Shown: in pieces, positions 42,951-52,968 of the stretch
How the letters are laid out: the number at the start of each line of letters is the position of its first letter
Numbering within the stretch: the first letter of the stretch is position 1
Assembly: GCF_009766095.1 (NCBI RefSeq)
Contig: NZ_LMUD01000014.1
Span: 21,247-85,246, forward strand
DNA: 64,000 nucleotides
Reading direction: 5' to 3'
DNA from: Granulicella sp. S190
GTDB lineage: Bacteria; Acidobacteriota; Terriglobia; Terriglobales; Acidobacteriaceae
Notes under the pieces: model-generated
What the model was told of the DNA's origin: nothing
The model's input: the letters and a program-made list of their open reading frames with translations, nothing else
The model's database searches: none
Position numbers and translations under genes: made by a program

Positions 42951-43105
42951 AGAGGAAGAGCCTTTCGTTCCGCTGTTCATTGGCGGCGTCGAGGATGAGC
43001 ATAGTCTGCAGCGACCGCAGATGTATCCGACGAAAGTTGGATTCGCGGCATAGAGCGGAGGCGTAGGCTTGTCACGCACATAAGATCAGGTTTTGAGGTG
43101 ATTCC

Positions 43106-43990
43106 ATGGGAGCTCGCCCTCTTGCGATGCTTGTTAGTGCTGTTATCGCGGTTGCGGTTGGTGTTCCCCTCGCTGCGCAGAGTACAGGCGCACATAAGGC
43201 GGTTCCACTGTGGGCGAAGGACGCGGCGAAGTTACAGACAAGCGAGGGTCTCAGTACGATGCGCGTGACGCCAGAGGGCGACCATGTGATCATGCGGGTC
43301 GAGGTTCCATCGATTACACCCTATCTTCCGGAGGCGGGAACAGCGACGGGAGCGGCTGTGATTATCGCGCCGGGGGGAGGACATGCCGAGCTTTGGATCG
43401 ATCACGAGGGGTATAGAGTGGCGGAGTGGCTCAGCAGCCACGGAGTCGCCGCTTTTGTTCTGCAATACCGGCTGGCGCGTGCGAAAGGCTCAACCTATAC
43501 GGTGGAGGGAACCGAGCTTGGAGATATGCAGCGCGCCATTCGCGTCGTGCGCCAACGAAGCGGCGAATGGAATATCGATCCGGAGCGGGTTGGTGTCATG
43601 GGCTTCTCCGCAGGAGGAGAGTTGGCGGCGCTTGCCAGCACCCGGTACGATACCGGACAAGCAGACGCTTCGGATGCAGTCGCGGGAATGAGTTCGAAGC
43701 CAAACTTTCAGGCGCTTCTCTATCCTGCGATTCCTCAAGAGACACGCTTGACCGCAGACACTCCCCGGGCCTTTCTAGCCTGTGGAGCGCTCGATCGAGT
43801 CAGCATCTCGCAGGGGCTGCCGGAGTTTTATCTTGCGTTGGCAAAGCTGCATGTTTCGGCAGAGCTCCACGTCTTCGCGGGCGTGGGGCATGGCTTTGGG
43901 ATACGCAGCAGCAACCCCATGCCGGTTGCACAGTGGCCTGAGCTGTTCCTGCAATGGATGGAGGGGCAGGGGCTTCTTCATCACAAATAG
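43106..43990 (+). CDS. Secreted alpha/beta hydrolase, acetyl-esterase-like
   Basis: A 294-residue exported hydrolase with a signal peptide ending LAAQ. The oxyanion region is VIIAPGGGHAEL, and the nucleophile elbow is VGVMGFSAGGELAAL (Ser in GFSAGG); acid and base residues lie in LACGALDRV and VGHGFG. The order matches the bacterial polysaccharide esterases related to xylan acetylesterases (BD-FAE), which remove acetyl groups from glycans. GAGGTG precedes the ATG. It is divergent from the GH2 gene and 81 bases upstream of the response regulator gene, so it is likely co-transcribed with it. Confidence 0.88.
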   Translation: MGARPLAMLVSAVIAVAVGVPLAAQSTGAHKAVPLWAKDAAKLQTSEGLSTMRVTPEGDHVIMRVEVPSITPYLPEAGTATGAAVIIAPGGGHAELWIDHEGYRVAEWLSSHGVAAFVLQYRLARAKGSTYTVEGTELGDMQRAIRVVRQRSGEWNIDPERVGVMGFSAGGELAALASTRYDTGQADASDAVAGMSSKPNFQALLYPAIPQETRLTADTPRAFLACGALDRVSISQGLPEFYLALAKLHVSAELHVFAGVGHGFGIRSSNPMPVAQWPELFLQWMEGQGLLHHK

Positions 43991-44071
43991 GAGCATCTAC
44001 TGTAGCGTCAACTCGGGACTAGCCTACTATTTCAAAAGACAGATTCCACTGCCGTCTCTCGACTGGATACT

Positions 44072-44701
44072 ATGACTGACACACAAAAGATCAGGGTGCT
44101 TATCGTAGATGACCATCCTCTTATGCGGGTTGGAGTTGCGGCGATTATTGATGGCCAGCCGGGCATGGTGACGGTGGCGCAAGCTGGCTCCGGGGAAGAG
44201 GCTTTGGAGTTATTCGAGACGCACCAGCCGGACATTACGCTGATGGATCTGCGGTTGCCGAAGATGAGTGGGGTCGAGACGATTCGAGCCATCCGGCAGG
44301 TCCACGCCCAGGCACGATTTGTCGTGCTGACGACGTATGAGGGCGACGAGGATATTCACCAGGCGCTCGAGGCAGGAGCGCAGGGATACATCATCAAGGG
44401 CATGCCCTATGAATCGTTAGTGCAGGCGCTTGAGCGAGTTCATGCTGGCGGACGCTTCCTGCCGCTTCCGGTAAAGAAGGCCTTGGCGACGCGTACGCCG
44501 GACTCCGAATTGAGTCATCGAGAGCGTCAGGTGTTGAAGCTGATGGCGACGGGCAACAGCAACAAGCGGATCGGCGAGCTGCTGGGAATTACGGAAGCGA
44601 CGGTAAAGAGCCATGTGAGCACGATCCTGATGCGGCTGAACGTGGTGGATAGAACGCAGGCTGTCATCCTCGCACTGCAACGAGGGCTGGTGCACTTTTA
44701 G
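44072..44701 (+). CDS. NarL/FixJ-family response regulator (RR1)
   Basis: A 209-residue regulator. IVDDHP, Asp59 in ITLMDLRLPK, VVLTTYE and GYIIKG form the receiver core; LSHRERQVLKLMATGNSNKRIGELL and ITEATVKSHVSTI form the LuxR-type HTH. No kinase gene adjoins it: HK1 is 3.6 kb away beyond the GH2 and esterase genes. It is close in sequence to the regulator at 63177. It is convergent with the GH35 gene, with stops nine bases apart. Confidence 0.93.
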   Translation: MTDTQKIRVLIVDDHPLMRVGVAAIIDGQPGMVTVAQAGSGEEALELFETHQPDITLMDLRLPKMSGVETIRAIRQVHAQARFVVLTTYEGDEDIHQALEAGAQGYIIKGMPYESLVQALERVHAGGRFLPLPVKKALATRTPDSELSHRERQVLKLMATGNSNKRIGELLGITEATVKSHVSTILMRLNVVDRTQAVILALQRGLVHF

Positions 44702-44709
44702 CGGTTCCC

Positions 44710-47193
44710 TTATGGCGTCGATCGAAGCGTCAACTGATATTGCGGAATAGCCCGAACAGAACGGAGTTGTACGGTCTGACCGGTTGCCGGTAGTGTTTTT
44801 CTGATGCGGTCTTCAAGAAAGATGGGGCTGTCGGCGCGGAGAGGGAGAATCTGAAGACGAAGGTCCTCCGTCTGTTTGTGCTCAAGAGATCGTCTCATCC
44901 CGATGTCCCACGGATCGCCATTGAAGAAGTTGTCATCGAGCAGATGTGTGCCGTTGCTGAGGCGTCCAATGTCCCCGGTGTAATCGACAAGGAGGAAGAC
45001 GTTGCTGAGTCCTCGCGGCAGAGAGTTGCCAAGCGTGATCTTCCATAATCCCGCTTTATCGAAGGCTTCCTCTTCGGGAGCCTGGGCGACTCCCTGAGGC
45101 CGCCAAGACAGAGCCGGGCCTATCTTCACCGGAGGGGCATCACCCGGTTGTCGTAACAGGGTCACATTAAGAGCAGGTTGTACGGAGGGCAGATGCGAGG
45201 AGAGCTCAGTAAATCCGCCGGGGAGCTGCTTGAGCGCGAGTGAGTTGCTCCCAGAGGGCGTGGTCGTGAGGGCAGGGAAGAGACTCATACGAAATGCCGG
45301 GTCAGCATCAGAGCGCAGCGTGATGGTGTTGTCATCGGCGAAAAACTGCCGGGTGGTAAAGAGCAGATGTTCGCTTCCTCCGAGGCGCACCCTCCACGCA
45401 TTCTCGGCATGTTCCTTAGTGAGCACAAGGATGCGTACTGCTTTATGCTCCGAGTTTTCCAGAGAGAGGATTGTGTCGGAGCTTTGAGAGAGACCGGTGA
45501 CGATGATGGATCCGTCGGCGCGTTGAATCTGGCCGCTCGAGGTATGAACGGCAAGGCTGTGTTGATCGGCAAAAGAAAGCTCGCAGCGGATGTTGGGTAC
45601 GCAGAAGAAGACATACGTTGGCTCGTCTTCAGCGGCAATCTTCGTGAAGAGCTGCGCTGTACCGTATCGCAGTTCAAAGCCGTTCATATCGAGGTGAAAG
45701 GGCCAGATAAAGTAGGAGCCGGATGGAATGTCGACAGGCTGCCTGGGCAGGGCAAGCTCACCGCCGGGAAGGGCGATCTTTACTTGAAACGCCATGCGAG
45801 CGGGCATGGCAGCATTGCGGACATAGTTGTTGACGAACAGAAATCCGTGGTCGCCCTGCGAACGCACGGCGAGACGCGGTACCGAGAGATCCGCGGGTGA
45901 GGTGGGGAGCAGGGCAGGAGCGTGCGGGTTCATGGGGGCCAGTCGATCCCCGAATGCGTTGAGAAAGTAGTTGACGAGTTTGAACTTGCGAAAGGACTCA
46001 CGCTCCTGACCGAACTCGCTGAGCGGTGCTTGAAAGTCATAGGACTTTACCGGGACGTCCGTGGGGTATCCGGTGGCTTGCGACTCCTGCAAGGTAGAGA
46101 GTTGTCCATCGGGATTCTCGCCACCCTGAAACATGTAGGTGCCATAGAGATTGACTCCGGAGCCCAGCATCACGGGAAATATCGCAGCGACATCGTCGGC
46201 CTTGATGATAGGGCGGCGATGGTAGGTATCCTGAATGCCGCCGCCCATCTCGGCAGTGATGAAGGGAGTGTCTTGATAGGACCCCGCCGTGCTGGATCGG
46301 CCACCAATAGCCCCCATGTTGCCGGTCACCCGGTTCCCGAACCGGAAGGTGTAGACCTCATTGGGGGGCAGATCTTTCAGCGAGGCATCCCACGGGGCAT
46401 CAGGGTAACCACCAAAGACAGGAAGAACTGCGCCAGCGGGGACGGCGGCACCATCCCAGCCCGTTACGCTATAGAAGGGAAGATCGAGTCCGCTTGCTAC
46501 AGCAAGCTGCTTGAGTTTAAGGATGTGGGCTTCACCGCCGCCAGGCGCGCGACTCGAGTATTCATTCTCCAGTTGAGCTCCGATGACCGGGCCGCCATCC
46601 TTCCAGAGCATTCCCTGTAGCTGCTCTCCAATTGCAGCGTAAAACTTCGCGACCAAGGCCAGATAGACCGGATCGTTGACCCGTGTTGGCCCTTTGGCCA
46701 GAACCCAATCCGGTATCCCGCCATGCCGAACTTCGCCGTGAGCCCAGGGGCCGATGCGGACATAGAGGTCCATGTGATGCTTGGCGCAGAGTTGAGCGAA
46801 GCGTCGAAGATCGTGGTCGCCGCTCCAATCGAAGTGGCGTTCGATCTCCTCGTGATGCAGCCAGATGATGTAGGCGGCGATGATGTTGACGCCTCCAGCC
46901 TTCATCTTGAGAATCTCCTCCTCCCACTCGGAGGAAGGAACTCGTGAAAAGTGAAACTCGCCCATGACCGGGAGCCAGGGCTTTCCGTCTCGAGTCAGGT
47001 AGCGCTGGTTGAGGCCGAGAGTATGACCATCCGGACTGGTAGAGGCGCCGGGCTGGAACACTGTTGGTTGCGGTGAAGTGTAGGGGGCGCTGGCATCGAT
47101 CTGAATCTGGGCAGATGCCATCGGCACCAGGCACGCCCATGCTGCAAGAGACAGAGTTGCGGCGCGTACGACGTTGAGAGCGATGTTCAACAA
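44710..47193 (-). CDS. GH35 family beta-galactosidase, exported
   Basis: An 827-residue glycoside hydrolase of family 35. After a signal peptide (AATLSLAAWACLV to ASAQ) the barrel shows LPVMGEFHFSR, AAYIIWLHHEE, YVRIGPWAHGE, GAQLENEYS with the acid/base Glu, and FITAEMGGG with the nucleophile. Several beta-sandwich domains follow. The start is set at TTG 47193, preceded by GAGGTC and placed directly before the signal; a reading frame continues upstream to 47337 with unlikely composition. It is divergent from the receptor gene, as expected for a shared sugar-responsive promoter region. Confidence 0.9.
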   Translation of the reverse strand: MLNIALNVVRAATLSLAAWACLVPMASAQIQIDASAPYTSPQPTVFQPGASTSPDGHTLGLNQRYLTRDGKPWLPVMGEFHFSRVPSSEWEEEILKMKAGGVNIIAAYIIWLHHEEIERHFDWSGDHDLRRFAQLCAKHHMDLYVRIGPWAHGEVRHGGIPDWVLAKGPTRVNDPVYLALVAKFYAAIGEQLQGMLWKDGGPVIGAQLENEYSSRAPGGGEAHILKLKQLAVASGLDLPFYSVTGWDGAAVPAGAVLPVFGGYPDAPWDASLKDLPPNEVYTFRFGNRVTGNMGAIGGRSSTAGSYQDTPFITAEMGGGIQDTYHRRPIIKADDVAAIFPVMLGSGVNLYGTYMFQGGENPDGQLSTLQESQATGYPTDVPVKSYDFQAPLSEFGQERESFRKFKLVNYFLNAFGDRLAPMNPHAPALLPTSPADLSVPRLAVRSQGDHGFLFVNNYVRNAAMPARMAFQVKIALPGGELALPRQPVDIPSGSYFIWPFHLDMNGFELRYGTAQLFTKIAAEDEPTYVFFCVPNIRCELSFADQHSLAVHTSSGQIQRADGSIIVTGLSQSSDTILSLENSEHKAVRILVLTKEHAENAWRVRLGGSEHLLFTTRQFFADDNTITLRSDADPAFRMSLFPALTTTPSGSNSLALKQLPGGFTELSSHLPSVQPALNVTLLRQPGDAPPVKIGPALSWRPQGVAQAPEEEAFDKAGLWKITLGNSLPRGLSNVFLLVDYTGDIGRLSNGTHLLDDNFFNGDPWDIGMRRSLEHKQTEDLRLQILPLRADSPIFLEDRIRKTLPATGQTVQLRSVRAIPQYQLTLRSTP

Positions 47194-47536
47194 GTGATGA
47201 CCTCGAAAGGATTGAACAGGAGATGGCGCCAGGACGCATCCGTCGAAGGGCGTACTTGAGCGCTTCCCGAGCCGTACGTTTATGAGGGAGCAGATCCAGC
47301 CTGGATTCTTTACCATTTCGATCCCCAATGAAATCACTCCGACTTTCGACGGATTCGCGTTGTTGCTTCACGGGAGTAGTGTTTTCCCCGTTGCTCAATA
47401 TGAATCTCACGGGCGGCCGCATTGATCAAGCGGCAGGCGAACCGCATGCCCACTTCTCTTTAGAAGTTAGTTCTTGACGTATCGATCGAATCTTGTAGCT
47501 CGCAAGTAAAGGTTTACATAAGAAAGGCACAAAAGA
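47194..47536. promoter_or_regulatory. Divergent control region between the GH35 and receptor genes
   Basis: No gene is supported in these 343 bases. A TTGACG box at 47474-47479 is a possible -35 element for the receptor gene, but no good -10 was found. AAAGGCACAAAAGA before 47537 holds the receptor's ribosome site. Confidence 0.4.
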
Positions 47537-50500
47537 ATGAATTTGAACTTACACCTTCAGAGGCTGATGCATCTGCATTATCGATTTCTACTTCCAGTGG
47601 CGATGTTTCTTGCCCTGTCCCTGGGAGTACATCATGTGGAAGCGCAAACCGCTAACGCTTCTGTGAGTGGCACGGTTACTGATCCCACTGGCGCCTCCGT
47701 GGCAGGCGCTTCAGTGACCGCACAAAATACTGGAACAGGTCTGACTCAGACAGCAACTACTACCGATGCGGGCACCTTCACGCTCACCACGTTGCCTCCT
47801 GGAACCTACACCGTAACGACCTCGAGACAAGGGTTCACGACAAACGTGCAGACTGGGCTGTTGCTGACGGTTGGGCAGGCCGCAACTTTGAAGGCAGTAC
47901 TCGCAGTGGGAGCAACGAACGAAACCGTCTCGGTGACTGCGGCAGGAAATGTGATCAACCAGAGTACGGCTGAGTTGAGCGAGGTCGTCAACGAGCGTTC
48001 GGTGAAGGAGTTGCCACTGAACGGCCGCGATCCCTCAAGCCTCGTTTTGCTGGCACCCGGTACGACTAACGTGCTCAACGGAGGAGGAGGGGTTCTTCAA
48101 ACGACGAACGCCTTCCCGAGCGAGACAGGCGCATCCGCCAATGGTGGACGCCAGGGCAGCACGTACTATCTTTTGGATGGTGTCCAGAATATGGATACTT
48201 ATCTTTTGCTGGCAGCTCCTTTTCCGAATGCTGATGCCACGCAGGAGTTCCGCGTCATCAGCAATAACTTCGACGCACGATACGGGTTTGCTCCCGGAGC
48301 TGTTGTCACGATTCAGACCAAATCGGGCGCTAACCAGTTTCATGGCGGCGTCTTCGAGTTTCTGCGCAACAACGATCTGAACGCAGGCAACTACTTCAGC
48401 CATGTTGTCGATCCACTCAAACGGAACCAGTTCGGCGGTTATTTCGGTGGTCCGATCAAGCGAGACAAGCTGTTCTTTTTCGCGAACTACCAGGAGACTA
48501 AAGCCAGCACCTCTACCGGAACCAACACCACCTTTACTCCTACAGCAGCGATGCTCGCCGGAGACTTCAGCGCAGTTCCACAGGATCTCTCCTCGACTGC
48601 CGGATCTCCTTTCACAACCGTAGGAGGAAAGCGAAACCAGGTGAACCCCGGGCTCTTTGCTCCTGCCGCAGTGGCACTCTCCGCGCTCGTGCCCGCCGGC
48701 GTGGTCCCCGCGACCGGTCAGGTTACCTACGCAGGCGCTCCACAGAAGTACACCTATAAAGAAGCGACCGGCAGGTTGGACTATGACATGAGCAAGAGCC
48801 AGCGCCTCACAGTCCGCAGCTTTCTCGATTTTCTTGACCAGCCGGAAGAGACGCTCAACGGCAATATCCTTAACAGCACGCTGGGGCTGCGCGGTCGACT
48901 CTACAACGAGCTCATTACGCATACCTGGACGGTCTCGCCGACATCTGTCAACGTCCTCTCCGGCGCATGGCTGCAAAATGATTTTTTCTCCGCGGCCCAC
49001 GTAACCAATCAAAATGGTCAGCCTGTCTGCCTGTCGCAGTTCATCGCAGTGGCCGATCCTGCGGGCACCTGCTACTCCGAGGGCGGTATCCAAATCACCA
49101 ACGGCTTCGCGCAACCCTACTCTGCTCCTAACCTTGAGGATCGTCGCACCTGGACAATCAACGACGACTTTTCGAAGATCGTCGGGGAGCACACCCTCAG
49201 CGTTGGTGGAAATGCACTGCACCAGTACGCAAACGAAGTTGCTGCATATCCGGCAAACGCTCGTATTTCCTTCAACGGGCAATATACAGGCTTCGGTCTG
49301 GCCGACTTCCTGCTTGGGCGTGCCAGCAGCTTCCTGCAGGGCGGCGGGGAGACGCAAAATCAGACAGGTACCGTGCTTGGTATCTATGCTCAGGATTCGT
49401 GGCGCATCCGTCCGAACCTGACACTCACTGCTGGCGTACGTTGGGAGCCGAATCTGCCGCCCACGGTGAAGAACGGCCGCGGCGCAGCTTTCATTCCCGG
49501 GGAGCAGAGCACGCGTTATCCCAATGCTCCGACCGGCCTGGTATTCCCTGGAGACAAGGGAGTCGACTCCTCTCTTCTTCCGCACGACTACTCTCAGTTT
49601 GGGCCACGTGTGGGCATTGCATGGCAGCCGAAGTCCCTACCGAATACTGCTGTTCGTGGAGCCTTCGGCATGTTCTACTCGCCGCTGGAGTACTCGATCT
49701 ACAACCATACGGCCGATATCAGCCCCTTCAGCCCAACCTACAGCTTTAATGGCACTGCGACCCAGTTCATCTCTCTTCAGAACCCATATGCTTACGTCAA
49801 CTCCGGCGTGGCAGGCGGCGTCAGTCCCTTTCCACCCTTCGCGTCTGCGGGTCAGAATCCGCCTTCCTCGGCAACCTTTCCGCCGGGTCTCGTCAGCGTT
49901 GGCGCTGTCTTTTCTCGCGACTTCAAACTCGGGACGACGCAAAGCTGGAATCTTTCCGTCGAGCAGCAGTTTGGGAACGACTTTGCGCTTCATCTTGCCT
50001 ATGTTGGCAGCCAGTCCTATCACCAAGTGCTGCCTATCGATCTTAACCCGGGTATCTACAACGCTGCGAATCCAGCGATCAGCGGCTCCCGGGTAACCTA
50101 TGGAGCCTTTGGGCAGATTCTCCAGTCCACCAGTGCAGGCACCGCGAACTACAACTCGCTTCAAGTTGGCGTAGAGAAGAGACTCTCCCACAACTTGCAG
50201 TTTCAGTCGAACTTCACATGGTCGCGGACGGAAGATACCTTCTCCGGAAACAGCGTGTCCTTTGGCAACCCTATCCCCAACCCCTTCGACCTCCGGTTCA
50301 ACTACGGAAAGTCCGACCTGAACATTCCCATCATCTCCGTGACCAACTTCGTCTACACAACGCCTGATCTGGCGGGTCACAACTTCGCCCTGCGACAGGC
50401 TTTGGGAGGATGGGAGCTGAGCGGAATTTACACCATGCAGTCAGGGTTGCCCTTTGGCATCTACGGCGGCGACGGCGGCAACAACTCCGGCTCGCAACAG

Positions 50501-50878
50501 TACGGCGACCGTGCAGACTTTGCATCCGGTGGCGCGACGGGCTCCTTTGGTCTGCGCCAGGGTGGCAGATCGCAGCAACTGGCCAGATACTTCAATACGG
50601 CTGCCTTCACAACCAATGCGGCTGGAACCTTTGGCAATACTCCGAGAAACATATTTCAAGGCCCTGGAATCAATACTGCAGACCTTGGCCTGCTGAAGAA
50701 CTGGGCTTACCGCGATCGTTACAGGATGCAATTTCGCTGGGAGATGTTCAATGCGTTCAATCGTCCAAGCTTTGCCAACCCCAATAACGATCCATCGAGC
50801 GGGAACTTTGGACAGATCACGACGATCGGTCCGATTGCGCCACGGCTGATGCAGGCAGCTCTAAAACTGACGTTCTAG
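47537..50878 (+). CDS. Oar-like TonB-dependent receptor with carboxypeptidase-regulatory domain
   Basis: A 1113-residue outer-membrane protein. A signal peptide ends near VEAQ. Residues about 40-125 form a CarboxypepD_reg domain (ASVSGTVTDPTGASVAGASV, then LPPGTYTVTTSRQGF). A plug follows (LSEVVNERSVKELPLNGRDPSSLVLLAPG), then a long beta-barrel with many aromatic strands, ending QAALKLTF with the terminal Phe of outer-membrane barrels. Such proteins are the main receptors in Acidobacteriota and carry glycans or peptides. A strong intrinsic terminator follows its stop. Confidence 0.93.
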   Translation: MNLNLHLQRLMHLHYRFLLPVAMFLALSLGVHHVEAQTANASVSGTVTDPTGASVAGASVTAQNTGTGLTQTATTTDAGTFTLTTLPPGTYTVTTSRQGFTTNVQTGLLLTVGQAATLKAVLAVGATNETVSVTAAGNVINQSTAELSEVVNERSVKELPLNGRDPSSLVLLAPGTTNVLNGGGGVLQTTNAFPSETGASANGGRQGSTYYLLDGVQNMDTYLLLAAPFPNADATQEFRVISNNFDARYGFAPGAVVTIQTKSGANQFHGGVFEFLRNNDLNAGNYFSHVVDPLKRNQFGGYFGGPIKRDKLFFFANYQETKASTSTGTNTTFTPTAAMLAGDFSAVPQDLSSTAGSPFTTVGGKRNQVNPGLFAPAAVALSALVPAGVVPATGQVTYAGAPQKYTYKEATGRLDYDMSKSQRLTVRSFLDFLDQPEETLNGNILNSTLGLRGRLYNELITHTWTVSPTSVNVLSGAWLQNDFFSAAHVTNQNGQPVCLSQFIAVADPAGTCYSEGGIQITNGFAQPYSAPNLEDRRTWTINDDFSKIVGEHTLSVGGNALHQYANEVAAYPANARISFNGQYTGFGLADFLLGRASSFLQGGGETQNQTGTVLGIYAQDSWRIRPNLTLTAGVRWEPNLPPTVKNGRGAAFIPGEQSTRYPNAPTGLVFPGDKGVDSSLLPHDYSQFGPRVGIAWQPKSLPNTAVRGAFGMFYSPLEYSIYNHTADISPFSPTYSFNGTATQFISLQNPYAYVNSGVAGGVSPFPPFASAGQNPPSSATFPPGLVSVGAVFSRDFKLGTTQSWNLSVEQQFGNDFALHLAYVGSQSYHQVLPIDLNPGIYNAANPAISGSRVTYGAFGQILQSTSAGTANYNSLQVGVEKRLSHNLQFQSNFTWSRTEDTFSGNSVSFGNPIPNPFDLRFNYGKSDLNIPIISVTNFVYTTPDLAGHNFALRQALGGWELSGIYTMQSGLPFGIYGGDGGNNSGSQQYGDRADFASGGATGSFGLRQGGRSQQLARYFNTAAFTTNAAGTFGNTPRNIFQGPGINTADLGLLKNWAYRDRYRMQFRWEMFNAFNRPSFANPNNDPSSGNFGQITTIGPIAPRLMQAALKLTF

Positions 50879-50899
50879 TCGCCGTAGTTGCGAGTGAAT

Positions 50900-50935
50900 T
50901 GGCTCCAGCGTAGCTTGGTTGGAGCCAGTTTTTTT
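50900..50935 (+). terminator. Intrinsic terminator of the receptor gene
   Basis: TGGCTCCA (50900-50907) pairs with TGGAGCCA (50920-50927) around a 12-base loop and is followed by GTTTTTTT. It lies 22 bases after the receptor stop codon, so the propeller protein gene downstream needs its own promoter or read-through. Confidence 0.85.
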
Positions 50936-51027
50936 GAGTGGCTCGGCATCCGACTGCGAGCGAGGAAAGATCGAGCGCAGGAATCAGAGTGGCAAAGCTA
51001 ACCCTCTTCGGTTTGGAGAAGCACCTT

Positions 51028-52875
51028 ATGCGGTTCGGCAGATCGTCTCACCGACTTCAATTAGCCTGTGGCACTGTAGTAGCTTCTGCGCTTTTCCTGC
51101 TGCCCAGGGCAATCAACGCGCAGGTGGATGTGCTGACGCAGCACAACAATAACGCGCGCACCGGCGCAAACCTGGACGAGACGATTCTCAATCCCTCGAA
51201 CGTAAACCAGCAGCACTTTGGGATGCTCTTCAAGCGAGTCGTTGACGATCAGCTCTATACCCAGCCGTTGCTCGCAACACATATCCAGATTCGAGGCGGC
51301 TGGCATGATGTCGTCTACGTCACGACCGTCAATAACAGTGTCTATGCCTTCGACGCGAACGATGCGACAGCAACAGAACCTCTCTGGCATGTAAACTTTG
51401 GCACTCCTGCGAATCTGCACGATGCCGACTTTGGCTGTCTGGACATCAACGGCAGCATGGGCATCATCGGTACGCCGGTCATCAACGACGCCAAGGATAC
51501 GTTGTATGTCATCGCGTTGACGAAGGTTGGTGGAAAGTTCGTTCAGCGGCTGCACGCACTCGATCTGACCACCGGCGCGGACCTGCCTCAGAGTCCCGTG
51601 CTTATCGAAGCTCCTGACTTTGATCCACTCATGCAAAACCAGCGACCGGCGCTGTTTCTTACAGGAGGGAATGTCTATGCAGGTTATGCTTCGCACTGCG
51701 ATAAGGGGCCGTACCACGGCTTTCTCCTAGGTTACGATGCCACCACTCTCAAGCAGGTGGGTGTCTTCAACACTTCGCCTGATGGTGAAGGCGCAAGCAT
51801 CTGGCAGTCGGGCCAGGCACCGGCAGTTGATGCGAACGGCAACATATACTTCGTAACCGGTAATGGAAGCTGGAACGGCACAACCCAGTTCAGCGAAAGC
51901 TTCATCAAGCTGGATCCGCACATGAAGCTGCTTGATTGGTTCACTCCGACCAATCACTTCAAACTAGACCAAGACGACAACGATCTGGACTCTGCCGGTG
52001 CGACCTTGATTCCGGGGACTCATCTGGTGCTCAGCGGAGGAAAAGAAGGCGTCCTGTATGCAATAGACACGGACAACTTTGGCCATCTGGGGGATGAGCA
52101 TGCCGTGCAGCACTTCTCCGTGACCAGCTCTCACCTGCACAATCTTGTGTACTGGAAGAGTGCGAAGGGCGGAGAGTTCCTCTATCTTTGGGGGCAAAAA
52201 GACAAGGCTCGCGTATACAGGTTTGAAAAGGGGAAGCTTGACACAACACCCTACATGACTCGAGAGGAGAGGAACGAAGGGCATCCCGGTGCAATGCTAG
52301 CGCTGTCGGCGAATCATGGGAGTGACGGAATACTCTGGGCTGCGATTCATGCGACCGGGGATTCATGGCACGAATCGCGTCCAGGCATCTTGCATGCGTA
52401 CGATGCGGATGACATCCATCGCGAGCTATGGAACTCCCTGCAGAATCCAGAGCGGGATGGTTGCGGAAACTACTCGAAGATGGCTCCTCCGACCGTTGCC
52501 AATGGCAAGGTCTATCTCTCCAGCTTCGGCACACAGAACATCGGGACAGGACAGATGTGCGTCTACGGCCTGTTGCCGAATGGGCCGGTGCCTGATGCTC
52601 CAGCCAATGTTCACGCTGAAATCAAGGGAAGGTTTGTTTCGGTGACCTGGGAAACTGTGCCCGGAGCAGTTACGTACTCCGTCGAAAGCTCGCAGGGTGG
52701 CCAGCCGCATGTAGCGGCATCAGGCTTGACAGCGCCCGGGTTCATTGAGCCCGCGGCTGATAAGGGCTCGACGACTTATACCGTAAGAGCGGTGAACGCG
52801 AACGGACAGAGCATGCGTTCGGCGGAGGCTGAGGTAACAATCACCAAGACTCCCGTAATGCGGGTCATGCATTGA
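51028..52875 (+). CDS. Secreted PQQ-type beta-propeller protein with fibronectin-like C-terminus
   Basis: A 615-residue exported protein with a signal peptide ending AINAQ. The mature part starts VDVLTQHNNNARTGANLDETILNPSNV, the usual opening of PQQ-like propeller proteins, followed by repeated VYAFDAND, DTLYVIALT and ILHAYDADD blades. Catalytic residues of PQQ dehydrogenases are not evident, so enzyme activity is doubtful. The last 90 residues form a fibronectin type III-like domain (PDAPANVHAEIKGRFVSVTWE). GGAGAAG precedes the ATG at 51028. Its position after the receptor gene suggests a periplasmic or surface role in glycan handling. Confidence 0.83.
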   Translation: MRFGRSSHRLQLACGTVVASALFLLPRAINAQVDVLTQHNNNARTGANLDETILNPSNVNQQHFGMLFKRVVDDQLYTQPLLATHIQIRGGWHDVVYVTTVNNSVYAFDANDATATEPLWHVNFGTPANLHDADFGCLDINGSMGIIGTPVINDAKDTLYVIALTKVGGKFVQRLHALDLTTGADLPQSPVLIEAPDFDPLMQNQRPALFLTGGNVYAGYASHCDKGPYHGFLLGYDATTLKQVGVFNTSPDGEGASIWQSGQAPAVDANGNIYFVTGNGSWNGTTQFSESFIKLDPHMKLLDWFTPTNHFKLDQDDNDLDSAGATLIPGTHLVLSGGKEGVLYAIDTDNFGHLGDEHAVQHFSVTSSHLHNLVYWKSAKGGEFLYLWGQKDKARVYRFEKGKLDTTPYMTREERNEGHPGAMLALSANHGSDGILWAAIHATGDSWHESRPGILHAYDADDIHRELWNSLQNPERDGCGNYSKMAPPTVANGKVYLSSFGTQNIGTGQMCVYGLLPNGPVPDAPANVHAEIKGRFVSVTWETVPGAVTYSVESSQGGQPHVAASGLTAPGFIEPAADKGSTTYTVRAVNANGQSMRSAEAEVTITKTPVMRVMH

Positions 52876-52968
52876 TATCAGTGGGGGAAGCGAAAGCCGA
52901 CGGAATCGCGTTGGGCTACCTCCTTGTCTTCTAGTACCGTATTCAATCTCCTCGCCAGGTGCCATCGT

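Noticed and set aside
48035-49585. Minus-strand frame of 516 codons inside the receptor gene
   Set aside because: It is the complement of a clear TonB-dependent receptor and shows no domain or ribosome site.
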